A stretch of 64,000 nt of DNA, from the NCBI GenBank assembly GCA_965178125.1, contig OZ237768.1, positions 558,001 through 622,000 on the forward strand, in the 5' to 3' direction. This document shows, in pieces, positions 44,777-57,200 of the stretch. Under the pieces are notes generated by a model that saw only the letters and a list, made by a program, of their open reading frames with translations, was not told the origin of the DNA and made no database searches. Made by a program: the position numbers and the translations under genes. Each line of letters opens with the position of its first letter. The first letter of the stretch is position 1. Source of the DNA: Bilabrum cf. latius. Taxonomy: Eukaryota; Bigyra: Bicosoecida; Bigyra; Bicosoecida.

Positions 44777-47419
44777 ATGGGCCCTCAACATTTATCATAT
44801 TTTCTCATGATTGCATTCGTTGTGATATCGCGCGGCAGCCGAGTCTTTCAACGTGATGTCAGTGTCCCAGGCCGCACCGATCCGCTTAACATCGTTGTGA
44901 TCGTTGTAGACGAGTAAGGAAGATTGCACAATGTCATTGATTCAGTTTACGTTTGAAAATAGATTTGATAGATTTCGTAGGCGTTGCTACCGAGCACACG
45001 GTCTACCGACCACCAGTTGCAGTTAGCTTCCATTCGCTTCGCCTTGACGCAGCCTCGGGTACAACGACGTTGGATACCAGGGATCAATGGTCCCTACGCC
45101 TAATATAGACGCCATTTCAGCAGAGGGTATCCGATTCTCTCGGTTTCACGTGCAGCACGTGTGCAGTCCGACCAGGACGTCGCTCCACATGTCGCGGTAT
45201 CCGTGGCGCGACGGTCTCGGAGGTTCTGTTATCGTGAATGGCGTGCCATCCGATCTTCCGATCAACTACACCATTTTGCCGCAAGTACTTCGGCGCGGAT
45301 CCATTCGTGAGGCCTTTCTTGCAAGTGCAGCTCGAGCAACGGCAACATGACGCGCAGGGCTTTTGGTTCTGGGTCAATGCATTCCTCTCGCATCATGATC
45401 TCCCCGTGCATGCATGAGTTGACGCCATGTCGCAGAAAGCACGATGGCTCTCGGCAAATGGGACGCCGGCATGACCTACAACGCCAGCACTCCGATCCGG
45501 AGGGGGTACGACACGTTTCGTGGGTACTACGACGCAGATGAGGTGAGCTACATGGATACATAGATAAAGTTCGAGTAATCTTTATTGCTTGAGCATGGGT
45601 TTGGCTGGGTCTGCAGTAGTCGTGACGTCGCGGATTCTCCTTCCTTGGCGTGCGTCGGGCTGCACCAGTAACCGGTACAACGCCAACGTACAACTTGCCC
45701 CCGTTGACTTGAGCATCATGATCTATTTAATGACGCAGGACTACTTTACGAAGAAGTGCGGGGGCGCATACGTGAACAAGACCGACCACAAGCGCGTGCT
45801 GTGCGGCGGCATCGACTTCCACAACGACACTGTGGCAGAGGGGTTCCACCCCTACGTCGACGGGCAGTACTCAACGGACATATACAGCCAGTACTCCCAC
45901 CTGCGAGTGCACGACTACAACGTGGGCGAAGACCGACGAACGTTCTTCCAGTACCTGGCCTACCAGGCGGTCCACGGCCCCCTCGAGGCCCCCGACAAGT
46001 GGGTCGAGCCAGTCTGCAACCAGAGCATCAAGCCGGACACGCCGGGCCCCGCCAACACCTCCGTGCTAAACCGTCGGGTGCTCTGCGGGATGCTTCGGGA
46101 CGCAGACACAGGGATCGGCACACTCATCACAGAGCTGAAGCGGTCCAACTCCAGCAGCGTGGTGTTCTTCATGGGCGATAACGGGGGCCAGACCCACACG
46201 GGGGGGAGCAGCTTCCCGTTGAGGTAAGGTGCACTTATGTATTATTGGTTCCCGCCCAGCCTTAGACAGCACGACTCTAGTTTAGTAGCTACATCCTGTG
46301 CATCACTCGTCACACCGCAGGGGCAACAAGGCCACGATGCTCCAGGGCGGATTCATGGTGCCGGCCTGGCTCTGGTGGAACGGGCAGGACGTGCTGCCCG
46401 ACTCGCTTCGAGGAACAACGAATGAGAACATGTACCACGTCACTGACCTGCTGCCCACCCTGGCCAAACTGGCAGACGCGCCGCTCGTGGAGGGGCTGAG
46501 GCCGGAGGAGACCGCCGACGGTGCCTTCGCCGATCGAGCCGTCCTCGAGTCCATTGCAAGCGGCAACCTCTGGAAGAATGAAGGTGAAGGGTAGATGTCG
46601 GTCCAGGGAACAGCGTACGGTGCTGTACTACCGGGATACGGCAAGTACGGATCTATCTCCCGGGATCGAGCCCGAGCGCTGCTAGCCAGGGAACAAGAGG
46701 GCATGCTGGTCCCCGGTCTCAACATGCAGGCCATCGACGGGCACGACATCTGGCCCTCCATCGTGGACCCCGCCAACCGCGATGCCAATCCACGCACGGA
46801 GATGGTGCTGCAGGCCTACCCGTCCACAACTTCGGCTGAGATCATCGGGGCGGGTCACGAGCCCAGCAGCCGAGCCCGGCTCATGACCCGCGAGGACAGG
46901 GAGTACCTGGACGCGATCGAGGCTGGCCTGCAGGGCGGGTCAATCCTCGAGTCCAACAGCAGCATGAGACAGTTCGGGTACCGAGGGGGAGTGGCAAGCA
47001 GCAACGGTGCGCACTCGGACAATCCACCGGTGGGCTTCGAAATGCCGACCCAGTGGGCCTACATCGACGTCAAAACTGGGCTCAAGCTCATCGTGGGAAA
47101 TCCCGGCATCGGCAAGAATTCAGGGGTGCCCCCGGAGCCGCTGCCGCCCATCAACAAGACCCCAACCGGATGGGTGACGCAGCTGGGAGGGTACGAGCAG
47201 CCCCCCGCCAATCCTGACCGCGTCTGGCTGTTCAACGTGTCTGCCGATATAGAGGAGCGGCATGATCTGCATCTGTCTATGCCTGACGCCGTCAGCGAGC
47301 TCGTGGCCCGCATGCAGGCGCAGCCCAAGGTGGACCAGAGGACAGCGTCCTTCGATCCGGAGGCGTGTCCCTCTCGCCGGGGCAGCGAGTTCTGGATGCC
47401 ATGGAGGCCGGATCCGTGA
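44777..47419 (+). CDS. Secreted arylsulfatase (family S1, ARSB/ARSI-like)
   Basis: Five exons: 44777-44913, 45053-45306, 45436-45542, 45739-46223, 46321-47419; all introns GT-AG and every junction keeps phase; stop TGA; 693 residues. Signal peptide MGPQHLSYFLMIAFVVIS. Motifs: NIVVIVVDD-LGYNDVGY metal site, VPTPNIDAISAEGIRFSRF, VCSPTRTS (C-x-P-x-R, Cys converted to formylglycine), MALGKWDAGM, RRGYDTFRGYYDADE, FFQYLAYQAVHGPLEAP, GDNGGQTHTGG and PLR-GNKATMLQGGFMVPAW. The Lys-Trp is followed by Asp where most relatives have His (GKWH), a change worth noting at an active-site neighbour. One TAG at 46592. The family removes sulfate esters from sulfated sugars. Splice junctions fall exactly between conserved motifs, which makes this the best-supported intron model in the window. 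Confidence 0.92.
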
Positions 47420-47533
47420 ACGGATTATCATTGCATGCTTTCATTTAAATTATTTTCTGGTCCTGGAGGGAGGGGTCGCTCCAAGTAGGCCAGGATTCGC
47501 TGGAACTGTCGTTGCGACCAAGTCTTCTACACC

Positions 47534-48605
47534 ATGACGGTCGCAACAGAAATTCTGCGCTACGACAATGCACAGCTTTTCATATTCGCCAGGGAGCAAT
47601 GCGAGCGTCGTGTGGCGTATGCCCTTGCAACGTAACTGGATCAGGCCTTTCGCGAGCTATACTGTCTCTGGTTTACGGTTTAACTATCTTGGCATCGCTT
47701 CAAGTCGCAACGTCCCCATTTCCGGGGAGAGCACGAGTGGCTCGGTTGACGGAGCCCCTGCAGGAAAGCTCGGTAACATTTTTCTCTTTATTGGTAGTTG
47801 TGATTCCTGTCGCTATTGCCTGGACGTTTGAGGTGTTGGCGGCTGCAGTAAGCTCTGCTCAGCAAGAAGACCCGCTCATGCATTCGCATTACACGACGTC
47901 AGCAGCCGTGTCTAGCGGTGGCCATGCCAAATTCCATCAAAATGCCAGCATTAGAAAGCCTGTTACTGCTGCTGAGAAGGAGGAATCATCAAGCTTTCCC
48001 CACTATGCCAAAACTGACAGTGTTGAGACATCTGGATCACGGGGGTACTGCTGCTGCGGTACATCGGCTACATTCGTGACCAGAGCTGCATTTGCATCAC
48101 TTTGTTGTATCAAGATGGCAAGGTCGTGCTGCTGGTAGGCGAGTGCAAGCCGCAGCGAGTGCAGGGTCCATCCTCCTGTTTGCTGCAATAGCAGGAATTC
48201 GAGGCCGCTAGACACAAGAGCGGCAAGTTCAAGTAGTAAGTGCCACTGGTCATATTGATCGTTTGATTTAAAAATTACTGTAAATTCCGCGTAGCGAGAT
48301 ATTTGTACTTGAATTTCGCAGACGACAAGTCGCCGTGGGAGTTGGCTGAGATTCGGATGGACCAAGAGCTTTCTTTGCACAGTGGCGTTGCCCCTGGATC
48401 ACTTTCATTGTGCAGCTGCTGCTTTTTTTGCTGCGGATTCAGTAGCTTGTCATGCTTTCGGTGTGACGCAGAAGTCAACCCGTCCCAGGTTCGAGCGTGC
48501 CAGCACTACACCGATCGCGTTCCGGACAGGGTTTCTCTGCACAAAGATCGCTCTCGCAGCGCAGAGGCGCTGAAATATGGCGCAGGTAAGACCCACCCAG
48601 AGTAG
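47534..48605 (+). other. Probable 5' exons of the next gene, with membrane segments
   Basis: Between the arylsulfatase and the long cyclase-kinase frame. A frame from ATG 47599 encodes two hydrophobic segments (AILSLVYGLTILASLQVA and VTFFSLLVVVIPVAIAW). Another short frame from ATG 47534 reads MTVATEILRYDNAQLF before TAA. From 48303 a further frame joins in phase with the long gene, and GTAAG donors occur (for example 48586). I could not settle the exon structure. The segment probably supplies the first membrane helices of the cyclase-kinase protein. Confidence 0.35.
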
Positions 48606-51600
48606 GCTCGAGCCTATGAGCCAGCAAACCAAGTGACAACTGCAGCAGCCCCATCGGGTGCATCGCACGAGCGCGCGACGCCGCGCACGCAGCACCGCGA
48701 CGATTCCAACATGGACGTGGATGCCGCCCTAGAAGACTGCGTAAAGCTAAGTTGGGTCGTTGAGGAGGACGTCTCTTCAATGGGCCACACCTAGACCGGT
48801 TCCGTAGCCCCAGTGGCAGGCAGTCCAGCAGTCCCGGGCCGTACGGTTCCCTAGAACGCTACGGTGGAAACTGATTCGCCACTGCCCGTGCCCGGACGGA
48901 ATCTCTTGTCATTGCGAGCAGCTACAGCTGATGGGCTCCGACAGGTGGCCCGAAGCATTATGCCTTTGGTGATTTTAGTCTGCATCACGGCATGGGGGAT
49001 GTTTCTTGATCTTGCTCTGAGCCCAGGTAGGGGTCAGCTGAAGGTAATTGTGGTTTGGAGCTTGGTGGCGGTCTTGTGCCCGTTCGACTACGATCGCATG
49101 ATCGTGCCATTTACCACCATCCACTATTCGTACATGATCTGGACAATCGTCATATTTGTTGCAGTGGCAGTCGCGGGGGACGCGTGGCCATTTGGAACCG
49201 TGGATCTGGACGCTACGCCGGAAGATGTTCGCTACGATTTCTTCTCGGCCCTGGGCCTGAACGGCATTGGACACGTGCTTAACATCGTCGGGTACGGGTC
49301 TCTTGGGAACATCATCATCGGAATGATGCTGGTGGCTGAGCAGGAGCTGCTCCTTGTTCAATCTAGGAAGGCACGTACAGGTCTTACCACCACGCTGCAG
49401 CGTGCCAAGCAGCAGCAGCGCACAATCATCGACTCGGTGGCGGACCAGGTCCCCCCTTTCGCCAGGGAGTGCATGGATGCTGGAGTGACCGCATTCGAGA
49501 CCAGGCCGGTCATACTGACCGTGTCATCACAACGAATGCAGTCAGCCGACGCCGAAGCTGGCGCAGCATTTGCGCTGTCAGGCGGCTCCATTGCTGGCCA
49601 TAGCTCCATTGAGGTTCTTGCTGAAGCGCTCGATACTCCTGGTGACAACGATAAGCAACAAACCGACCAAGTGCCTCATGATGGCGTGCTTGTGCGCCTA
49701 TTTCGGTACTTCAACATGTCCATCCAGCAAACAGCTAATGACTGGGTCGGCTCTGCCAGTCTTGGGGTACTAACGTTGAAGCAGATGGAAGGACTGCAGC
49801 GGTTCAGCTAGGTCAATTGGACTGCAGTGGGGCAGCACACCGAGATAGACAAGCTTCACTTGCGGAATGGTTCCGCATCGTACAGGTCTAGGAAATCCGT
49901 ACCAGAACCAGGCATACCGAAGGAGGGGGCCACTGTAGCCACGTGGACAGCTGCTGTAGGCATGCGCTCCCCGGTGCGGTCTGCCAGCGAGCGCAGGCGA
50001 CCAGAAGCCCGACTTTCCAACCTATTTGCCTGCATCGCCGCGATCGACCGGTTTGCTGCCGGGGCGATTCGAGCATCGGCGTATGGCAGGACCTTGCACG
50101 GCGGCTTGTCGTACCCGTCTTCGTCACAGACTGCCATGGTGGCTGGGCTGTTAGGCTTGCAGCAACAGCCCCAGGAGTGGGCCGTGTTCGGGGGAGGAAC
50201 CGAGGCAGCAGGTCGTCTTGCGACCTCGAATCGCTTCTCTTTGGACTCGTTGTCCATGCCTAGTGGACGACGTGGACACTAGGAAAGAGGTGCTGCAACG
50301 TGCCGGCATGCGCTATCTGTTTCTATAAGCACGCACTCTCGTCTGACGCAGCAGCTACAACGTCTGCTTGAAGTTGTTGCGGCTGCAGCTTAGTGGCAGG
50401 TAGCGGTGCGGATGGGCCTGCAGAGCCGTGATCAATCAAATGAGGCGTACTACGATCGCGTGGTATATAGTACGCAATCTGGATTACGAACGTAGTCAGA
50501 ATCTCTGGAGCAGAGCCCCATTGAAACGTTCTACCTGCCGTCTGCTGCCGGGCTCAATAAGCTGAGGAATGCCTTGCGCTGTTTGCTTGATTGGTTCGAG
50601 TCTGCACAACTTCAACGGCCAAGTGGTGGGCATGCGAACGACAACAAAGTCGCAACGCCAACGGTTTCATTAGGAGCAGTAGCCAAGGGAGCAGCAGCAA
50701 CTGAGACGAATAAGGCAGCTCCTCGAATTGCTGCTGTGGCGGAGCCCGTGATGCATTTGTTCCTGCCGTGCACTGCTAGAGGCAGAGGCACCCGGAGTTT
50801 AAAGGGTGACCGGGCTACCAGTGGTCGTATGACCAGTGCAAGTCTCGGCTAGAAAAGTGTCGAACTTCGAGCCCAAGATGTAGCACGCGCAGCCGCAATC
50901 GTTGGCAAAAGCGTAAAGCATGGCGAACAAAGCGAGAGTGCTGAAGATTCGAGCCGCCGCATGTTTACCGATTTCCTTCCCAGTGCGCCTAGCACCAGTC
51001 CAGCCCCGCCATCTGGAATTGCCTCAGCACGTCACATCAAGCACTAGCCAAGAAAGCAGTCCACACTGCCTGTCTGGATTGATCGAATCATGAAGCGCGG
51101 CCAGTCGAATTCTGATAGTTCAGGATTTTCGATCGACCACAAAGGGCTGGAGCTAGCTGCCGAGAGTCAAGCTGTGACTCACCAGGCAATCCAACCTGTG
51201 AGCCGCGACAGCCATAGCTCCGGCACAGTGCTACACCTCATGTTTGGCAGCCAGAGTATCGACAATGAAGACCCTGCTGGTCTACCCGTGAGGTCAACTC
51301 TGATCATGTTGCTGTAGGGAATCGCGCACGTTTAGACCGCAGCGATCACTTGGATGCAGGTCGTCAACATGGAGGTGGCTGCAGGTCATGCAAGCTGGGA
51401 CGATGCAGCTTCAGTCCTACAACTATCCATCCCGTTCCTCCCACGGATTTTGTCGGGAGTTGTGATGCTGGCAGTATGGACCACGTGCACTACCGGCAAC
51501 CTAGTAGGGCTTCGCTTGGGAATGGCGGTTAACGCGATCGCTGTTGTGCTACACAGCCTGTCGCAGTTCATGTACGCAATGGAAATCGGCTCAAAGTCAT

Positions 51601-54600
51601 GTTCTGCGCGATTGCCAGTAGTGAACACGTCTGCTGGAATTTTGAGCGCGGTTTAGTTACAGATTGGAGTGCTTCAAGTGGTTCCTTTCACTCCACTAGC
51701 GGTTTTGATCACTGTCTCCGTCGCGCTCATGGTGCCCATGGGACCGTACGTGATACTGCAGGCGGCTCTTGAAGGCTCGTTTGTGCGCACGCAGAGTGAG
51801 GCACAGGAAGACTGCATGTTGGTGTGGGGGGCAATCCCGGTGGCACAAGGCCTCGACCGGTTCACGATCGCGACAACATGGTCTGTGTTTTCAGGCGCAA
51901 TGCTTACGCTGCTGTTCGTGGCACTTCGACTTCAGCAGGTTGACGCGTTCGCTCAGATGCTGCGTGCAGTGCAACAGCTATCTACGGAAGCCTAGGCAGT
52001 ATCCGCGAGGACTAAACAATAGCTTCAGGCGGCGGCGGCTGCACTCGTCCCGAAAGCAATTATATTGAGTAGATTAGATCGCGCGAATCTAGATGCCGGT
52101 CCGGGGTGGCCGCATACCTACGCAGATATGTCGCCTAGTTTACCACGATGGGACTCATCCACAGATGTGAGTTTCCGCAGTTCCTTGTTGCAAGTTGATG
52201 CCAGCGGGCAAGACATGCCGGGGCAAAGGGCAACGGAAAGAATCCAAATTTCATCGTCAGAGGGTTCAAAATGCTCTACCAGCGACGAAGACAAATCGTC
52301 GTGTGTCGTTTCGCTGAGTTTAACTGCGCCTTGGATTGATCTCGGCGACTCGATCGTGCTTACGCTCGTCCTGCACGGCTACGACAAGATTGCTGACCTG
52401 GCCGGGCCCATCGCCGGGATCGGCCTGCACCGCAGGATTGGGGCCGTGGTGGATGAGGTGTGTGCCGAGCATGGAGCGGTAAGGATCAAAAGTCCGCCCG
52501 GCTTGTTTCGGTTGGCTTGGTTCAGCTCGCAGCATGGTAGTAGCGATCGCCAGGATGGGACGGTCACACAGGCAGGTAAAACCAGAGGAATTGAGCAGCT
52601 GTAGGCGTGTACCGAGCTTGTCATCCGGGTCCAACGCGAGCTGCATGCCAAGTAGCTGCAGCTACTACCACTGGTTGGACTGGCATGCGGTCCGTCTTTT
52701 GCCAAGTGGATAGGGTAGGCCCCGGCGACAATTCTATATGAAGACTAGATGAGCGGCTCAGTTCCAGACGGTTTGCCATTCCGAGAAAGCTTCGTCATAG
52801 CTGAGAAGCTACACTCTGCATGGCTAGCCGATGTACGATCTGAAGGAGCAGGACGCCATCCTGATGGCCACCATGATGCGCCACGCTACAGCCAGACGAT
52901 CGACTCGAATGCTAGAAAGACGCCGCCGATGGAGTCCCTAATTGGCATCTCGGATGCTTTGCACCGAAGGATTGACGATGCCTAGGTGAAATCAATTCTA
53001 TCACTGGGCCGATTCGAGCCTCAAGCCGGACTCGAAGCATCATCAGAGACATTGGCTGGCGTTGCACAGTTTCACGTGGCTGCAGTGAGCACTTCGGTTC
53101 GGGGCGTCCGAGATCAATCAGTTGACGCTGCAATCGCTGCGCGCACTAGCTCATCCAGCAGACCTTTTCGAGCAAGCAATGATTCTCACGAGTTGCCTCG
53201 CTTCCACATGCAGGACTTTCGGCGCTTGAAGGTGCTGGGCGAGGGTGGGTTTGCCAGGGTCTACCTGGCCGTACATGTGCCCACGGGACGGAAGGTCGCG
53301 CTCAAGATCAGTAGGCGATCCACTGGTGTATTCGAGCAATCTCGTCGCTCATCGCAGTCCTTCTCAGCCGGTAACTCCGAGTAGCGCGCGTCATTGAAGG
53401 CTGACGTGGTTCGTGGCGAGATCCTGGCCCTGATGCGGTGCGCTGTCCACGGCGTGCCGGGGGTGTGCCGGCTGGAGGGCGTGGTGCTGGGCGAGGGTGA
53501 GGTGGGTCTGGTGCTGGAGCTGGTGGATGGCGAGAGCCTCGCTTCATCGATGCGATCTCGAGGCGGGGGTCGGTAGCGCATGCGGGAGGGAGCAGTTCGT
53601 GTGGTGGCTCGTCAGCTTGCGTGTACGCTGTGCCATCTGCACGAGGCAGGGGTGGTGCACAGGGACGTAAAGCCGTCCAACATTGTGCTGGATTCGGCCG
53701 GATGCAGCCGGCTCGTTGACTTTGGGCTATCCGTAGCTGTCGGTTCGAAATTAACCAGCCGAGCTGACGCAGGTGCCTCTATGCACGAGCTCCTGCGTAG
53801 AGCTTAGAATCATCAGTGGGAAGGAGTTGAGCTGGACAACCATGAAGACCTGCGCATGGCGATGCCTGCCTTTCCGGCTTTGGAAGGGCCACGCTCAAAT
53901 GGAGACCGAGGGGACAACGCGTGCAGCAGTATTCTGCTGGTCGCCAGTGACAAGGACACAGGAAAATAGCAGTGGGTAGCCGCTGTCGCCGCATCTGTGG
54001 AGCAGGCGCTGCAGTCTCCCGCTGTATCGGGAGCTTTGAGCCGAGCAGCCTCTACCCGGTCAGCTATGCAGATGATTGTGTCAGACCCGCTGATGTACGA
54101 CGTGGTTGTGGTCGCAGCGGATGGGTCCGAATCTGCGTCCAATTCAGTAAGTAACCCCGCTGGTGGTGGGAGTGCACAAAGTCCGGACTAGAGTGCGAAA
54201 TACCGCGATCGAGGCGTCTCCAAGCTGGCTTTACTATTGGCAAGTCAGCAGTCCAGATAGTCAGTAGCTAGTGCGCCCCAAGTTAAGAGCACGAAGCTTG
54301 TGGTGCTGTCTGGCCCGACGACTGGCTCACCTTTTGACCCTGATTCTGGAGATAGAGATGCAGGTACCTGGACGTTGCAATCATGCAGTCTCAATGACCG
54401 CAATGATGTGGAACTCCATGCAACATCAGCATGCAAGGCACCGACTGATGTTGGCCCAGCGCTTATGGCGTATGTTATGGATGGGTCAAGGGGTGTCTCG
54501 ACTCTTCCTGAAGCGGAGCCGGAGACAGGAATACTCGGTGATGATTCGTGTGATCGCCCACTAGTTTCGGCGTCTCATGCACGGGCGTTCACATCGCTGT

Positions 54601-55201
54601 CCAGCTGGGCGCAAGCTTGCGCGCGATAGCAAAAGGCTCCAAGCTCAGACGAGAGCCCAGCTTTGCACTCCGTCGGGTCTAAACATGACCATGCGGCGGT
54701 TCAGTACCAAGGTCAGCCAAGCGACATGGGCCTTGGGGCGGCTAGCATTCCACCAACACGCGGGGATCGACCGCCCACCGGCAAACGTGGCGACGGCGGG
54801 GTGCTAGTCTACCGCGAGAAGCAGCCCTTCGTGGCAGGCATAGCAGGCACTCCTCTCTTCATGGCACCTGAGCTCTTCAAGCACCAGGGGCAGCGGGCCA
54901 GCGACTACTGGTCCATGGGCGTGACGCTGTTCTGGCTGCTGGCTGGCAGGATGCCGTTCACAGGGCCGACCAAGCAGGCCCAGCTGGACGCAGCCAAGCG
55001 CGGCATTGTGAGCTGGCGGCTGCTGCCAGCTGGCTTGAGTCCGGAGTGCATCGACACTTTGAGGGGTCTTCTGGAGGTGGATGTGGAAGCGAGGTATGAC
55101 GCGAGAGTTCTAGCGGTGCACCCGTGGCTGTAGGCGACGCTCGTGACAGCTGCAGGTGCTGGCATGACGTCTAATGATGCGCGCGGGATTGCTGACCGTT
55201 C

Positions 55202-55266
<65 letters not shown>

Positions 55267-56117
55267 GTTCAACCAAAGGGAGGCAGCACGGGCCTGCCAC
55301 GGACAGAATCTTGCCAAGGCACCACTGGGCCAAAAATGACCCTTTCACTCCTGCTCAATCCTTGGCGGGTCAGCCTGGAGCAGTATCCGCTGTAATAGGG
55401 ACAATCAAGGACCCTCAAGGACATCATGTACCGCTGTCAGAGCCGAACCTATGGATCGTGCCGGTGATTCCGGGTCTAGAACGCGTTGGATCCTCCGTCG
55501 CTGAACTCGAGTGGATCGGATCTATAGTGCAGGAGTGGAGTCTCTCTTCTGTCCCGCAGCACGCCAAGGACTCGTAGAAGGTGTCCAAATTCAGCAAGCG
55601 GGTCAAAATGCAGGCGCGAATCGATGCAAAAATGGCGGATGTACGAGCTGTGCTGTCCGTGTGGTGCAGACGACAAATGCTGAGGCACAGGGATGGATAG
55701 ATTCTGAAGAGGGTGGGCAAAGCCGCCTCCAGCTTTCTGCCGCCGTCCATATGGGATGCCGCCAAGCGTGATCTAGAGGTTGCGGGCGTGTCAGCCAGGC
55801 GGGCCGCAGGCATGCTTGTTCAAGTGTCTCAACATGTAGACGATTACGCAAGCACGATCAGTGGAGATGCGCAGGAGCTGCAGCCCAACTCCAACGTAGC
55901 TAAACGTGGACAAAACGCTAGCGCATACATTGGAACTAGCCAAACAAGGGGTACAGTAGCGACTGCAGCAGGAGCAGTCGTCCCGAGGTCGAACCTGATG
56001 TCAATTGGGTATGGTCAGGCATCTTTGCCCAGCGTGGTCGAGTCCGACGAGCACGTGACCAATACGCACTCTGGCTCGGAAACTACGGGGCCCGAGGCAG
56101 CGCAAGGGAGCGATTGA
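48606..56117 (+). CDS. Membrane cyclase-like/protein kinase, copy A (5' end unresolved)
   Basis: One continuous frame of about 2,500 codons interrupted only by TAG (about 30), ending TGA at 56115. Membrane helices: IMPLVILVCITAWGMFLDLA, YMIWTIVIFVAVAVAG, then a second set near 51400-51960 (LAVLITVSVALMVPMGPYV). A cyclase-like region follows (DLGDSIVLTLVLHGYDKIAD, HRRIGAVVDEVCAEHGAVRI, VGLACGPSFAKWIG), with no clear metal aspartates. Kinase: GEGGFARVYL, VALKI, VHRDVKPSN, VDFGLS, then about 350 inserted residues before GTPLFMAPELF, SDYWSMGVTLFWLLAG and a VHPWL end. A 20-Ala run lies in the tail. Predicted role: membrane receptor or sensor kinase. Convergent with copy B. The start lies at or before ATG 48711. 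Confidence 0.75.
54801..55130 (+). repeat. Inverted repeat arm: kinase C-lobe, about 98% identical to 58368-58697
   Basis: This 330-bp block is the reverse complement of 58368-58697 with about six mismatches counted by eye, all silent. Similarity stops abruptly at both ends, where the proteins become unalignable. Confidence 0.9.
55203..55262 (+). repeat. (GCT)20 microsatellite encoding poly-alanine
   Basis: Twenty uninterrupted GCT codons in frame in copy A, downstream of the kinase domain and absent from copy B. It is likely length-polymorphic. Confidence 0.95.
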
Positions 56118-57200
56118 TTGAAACGGGCTCGACTTGCTGACTGACGTGGATACTTCTTGCAGCAAGCTGCTAGATTATTCATGGATCCGGGCATCGATGA
56201 CTACGTTTGCTTGGGATCTGTTTGCTCATGTCCAAAGCACCCATAGTTTCCCAGTCTGCCACGTTCAGAGACCGTGGGTTTGATCGAAGTAGGGCTTCTG
56301 GGAGTGGCGACAGAACGCGTAGAGGTCGGGAGGACGAGCACAATCTGCAGTGCAATATAGGGCCTCTGATGTTGTCATATCAACGAGTGATCGGCGGCGA
56401 TATGCTGCGTCCGGAGCATGTGCTGTCAGCCCGGGCCGCCTTGAAAGCTGGCGAGGAGGAGGGGGTCGAGCTGCGCTTGCAGGTAAACTGTGACCCTATC
56501 GTTAACCGAGGGTTTTGCCGTTCTGCTCCAGCAGGGAGGTGCTATCGCGTGGTCTGCAGGGTCGGCGGACCTGGATCGTTCGAGCGACGATGAGACCTTC
56601 GGCAATGGTCGCACGACGGTGGCGCTACAGACAGCCATCGAACGGGCGCTTCATCCCAAACGAATGGTGATACATCAATTGTAAACACCACTTTTTCAAT
56701 GCACGTCGACATCCCATGCCCCTAGAACCGGCGCAGATGCGCGGGCGGGACCCAGATCCATGCATGACGCACAGGATGCATTAATGAAACCAGAGCGGAG
56801 TGTCCCAGCCCTGGGCGCTGGGCCAACCGTCGTGGATGCGATGGTGTACCCCGGGCAGGGGCTAGGCCTGCTCCAAGGTGGCTCCGGACTTCCCCTGCTA
56901 ACTAAACTTCACGGAGTCGGCGGACTGGGAGCTGGCAGTATGAGCGCGCTGGATGCAGCAAGCGTTGCCACTGACCCGCAGTCAATCTGGCAAGGCAGTG
57001 CGGGTCACACCTAAGTTACCTATCTCGGCGTTGAGGCATGTCGTCGTGATCGGGGACCCCGAAGGCAAAGTCGTGCTGGATGGCGTGTTCAGGACTCAAC
57101 TATAGTAGTTTTTACTTCAATTTGTATCCAAAGCTACGTCTGTTTGCAGTTCAAGGCATGCATTCAAAAATCGCAGCTACTCGGATCGATCATAGCTTCC
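56118..57200. other. Region between convergent cyclase-kinase genes
   Basis: Both flanking genes end towards it. An acceptor-like CTTCTTGCAG at about 56161 opens frame 2 (from about 56170 to donor TTGCAG/GTAAAC at about 56484), which could splice in phase to GGAGGTGCTATCGCG (acceptor near 56545) and run to TAA 56684; a further frame from 56760 ends TAA 57014 (VDAMVYPGQGLGLLQGG). These may be extra 3' exons of copy A or a small gene. No domain is recognised and the evidence is weak. Confidence 0.3.

Noticed and set aside
45756-46181. Arg-rich 141-residue plus-strand ORF inside the arylsulfatase
   Set aside because: It overlaps exon 4 in another frame; the sulfatase frame carries the conserved motifs.
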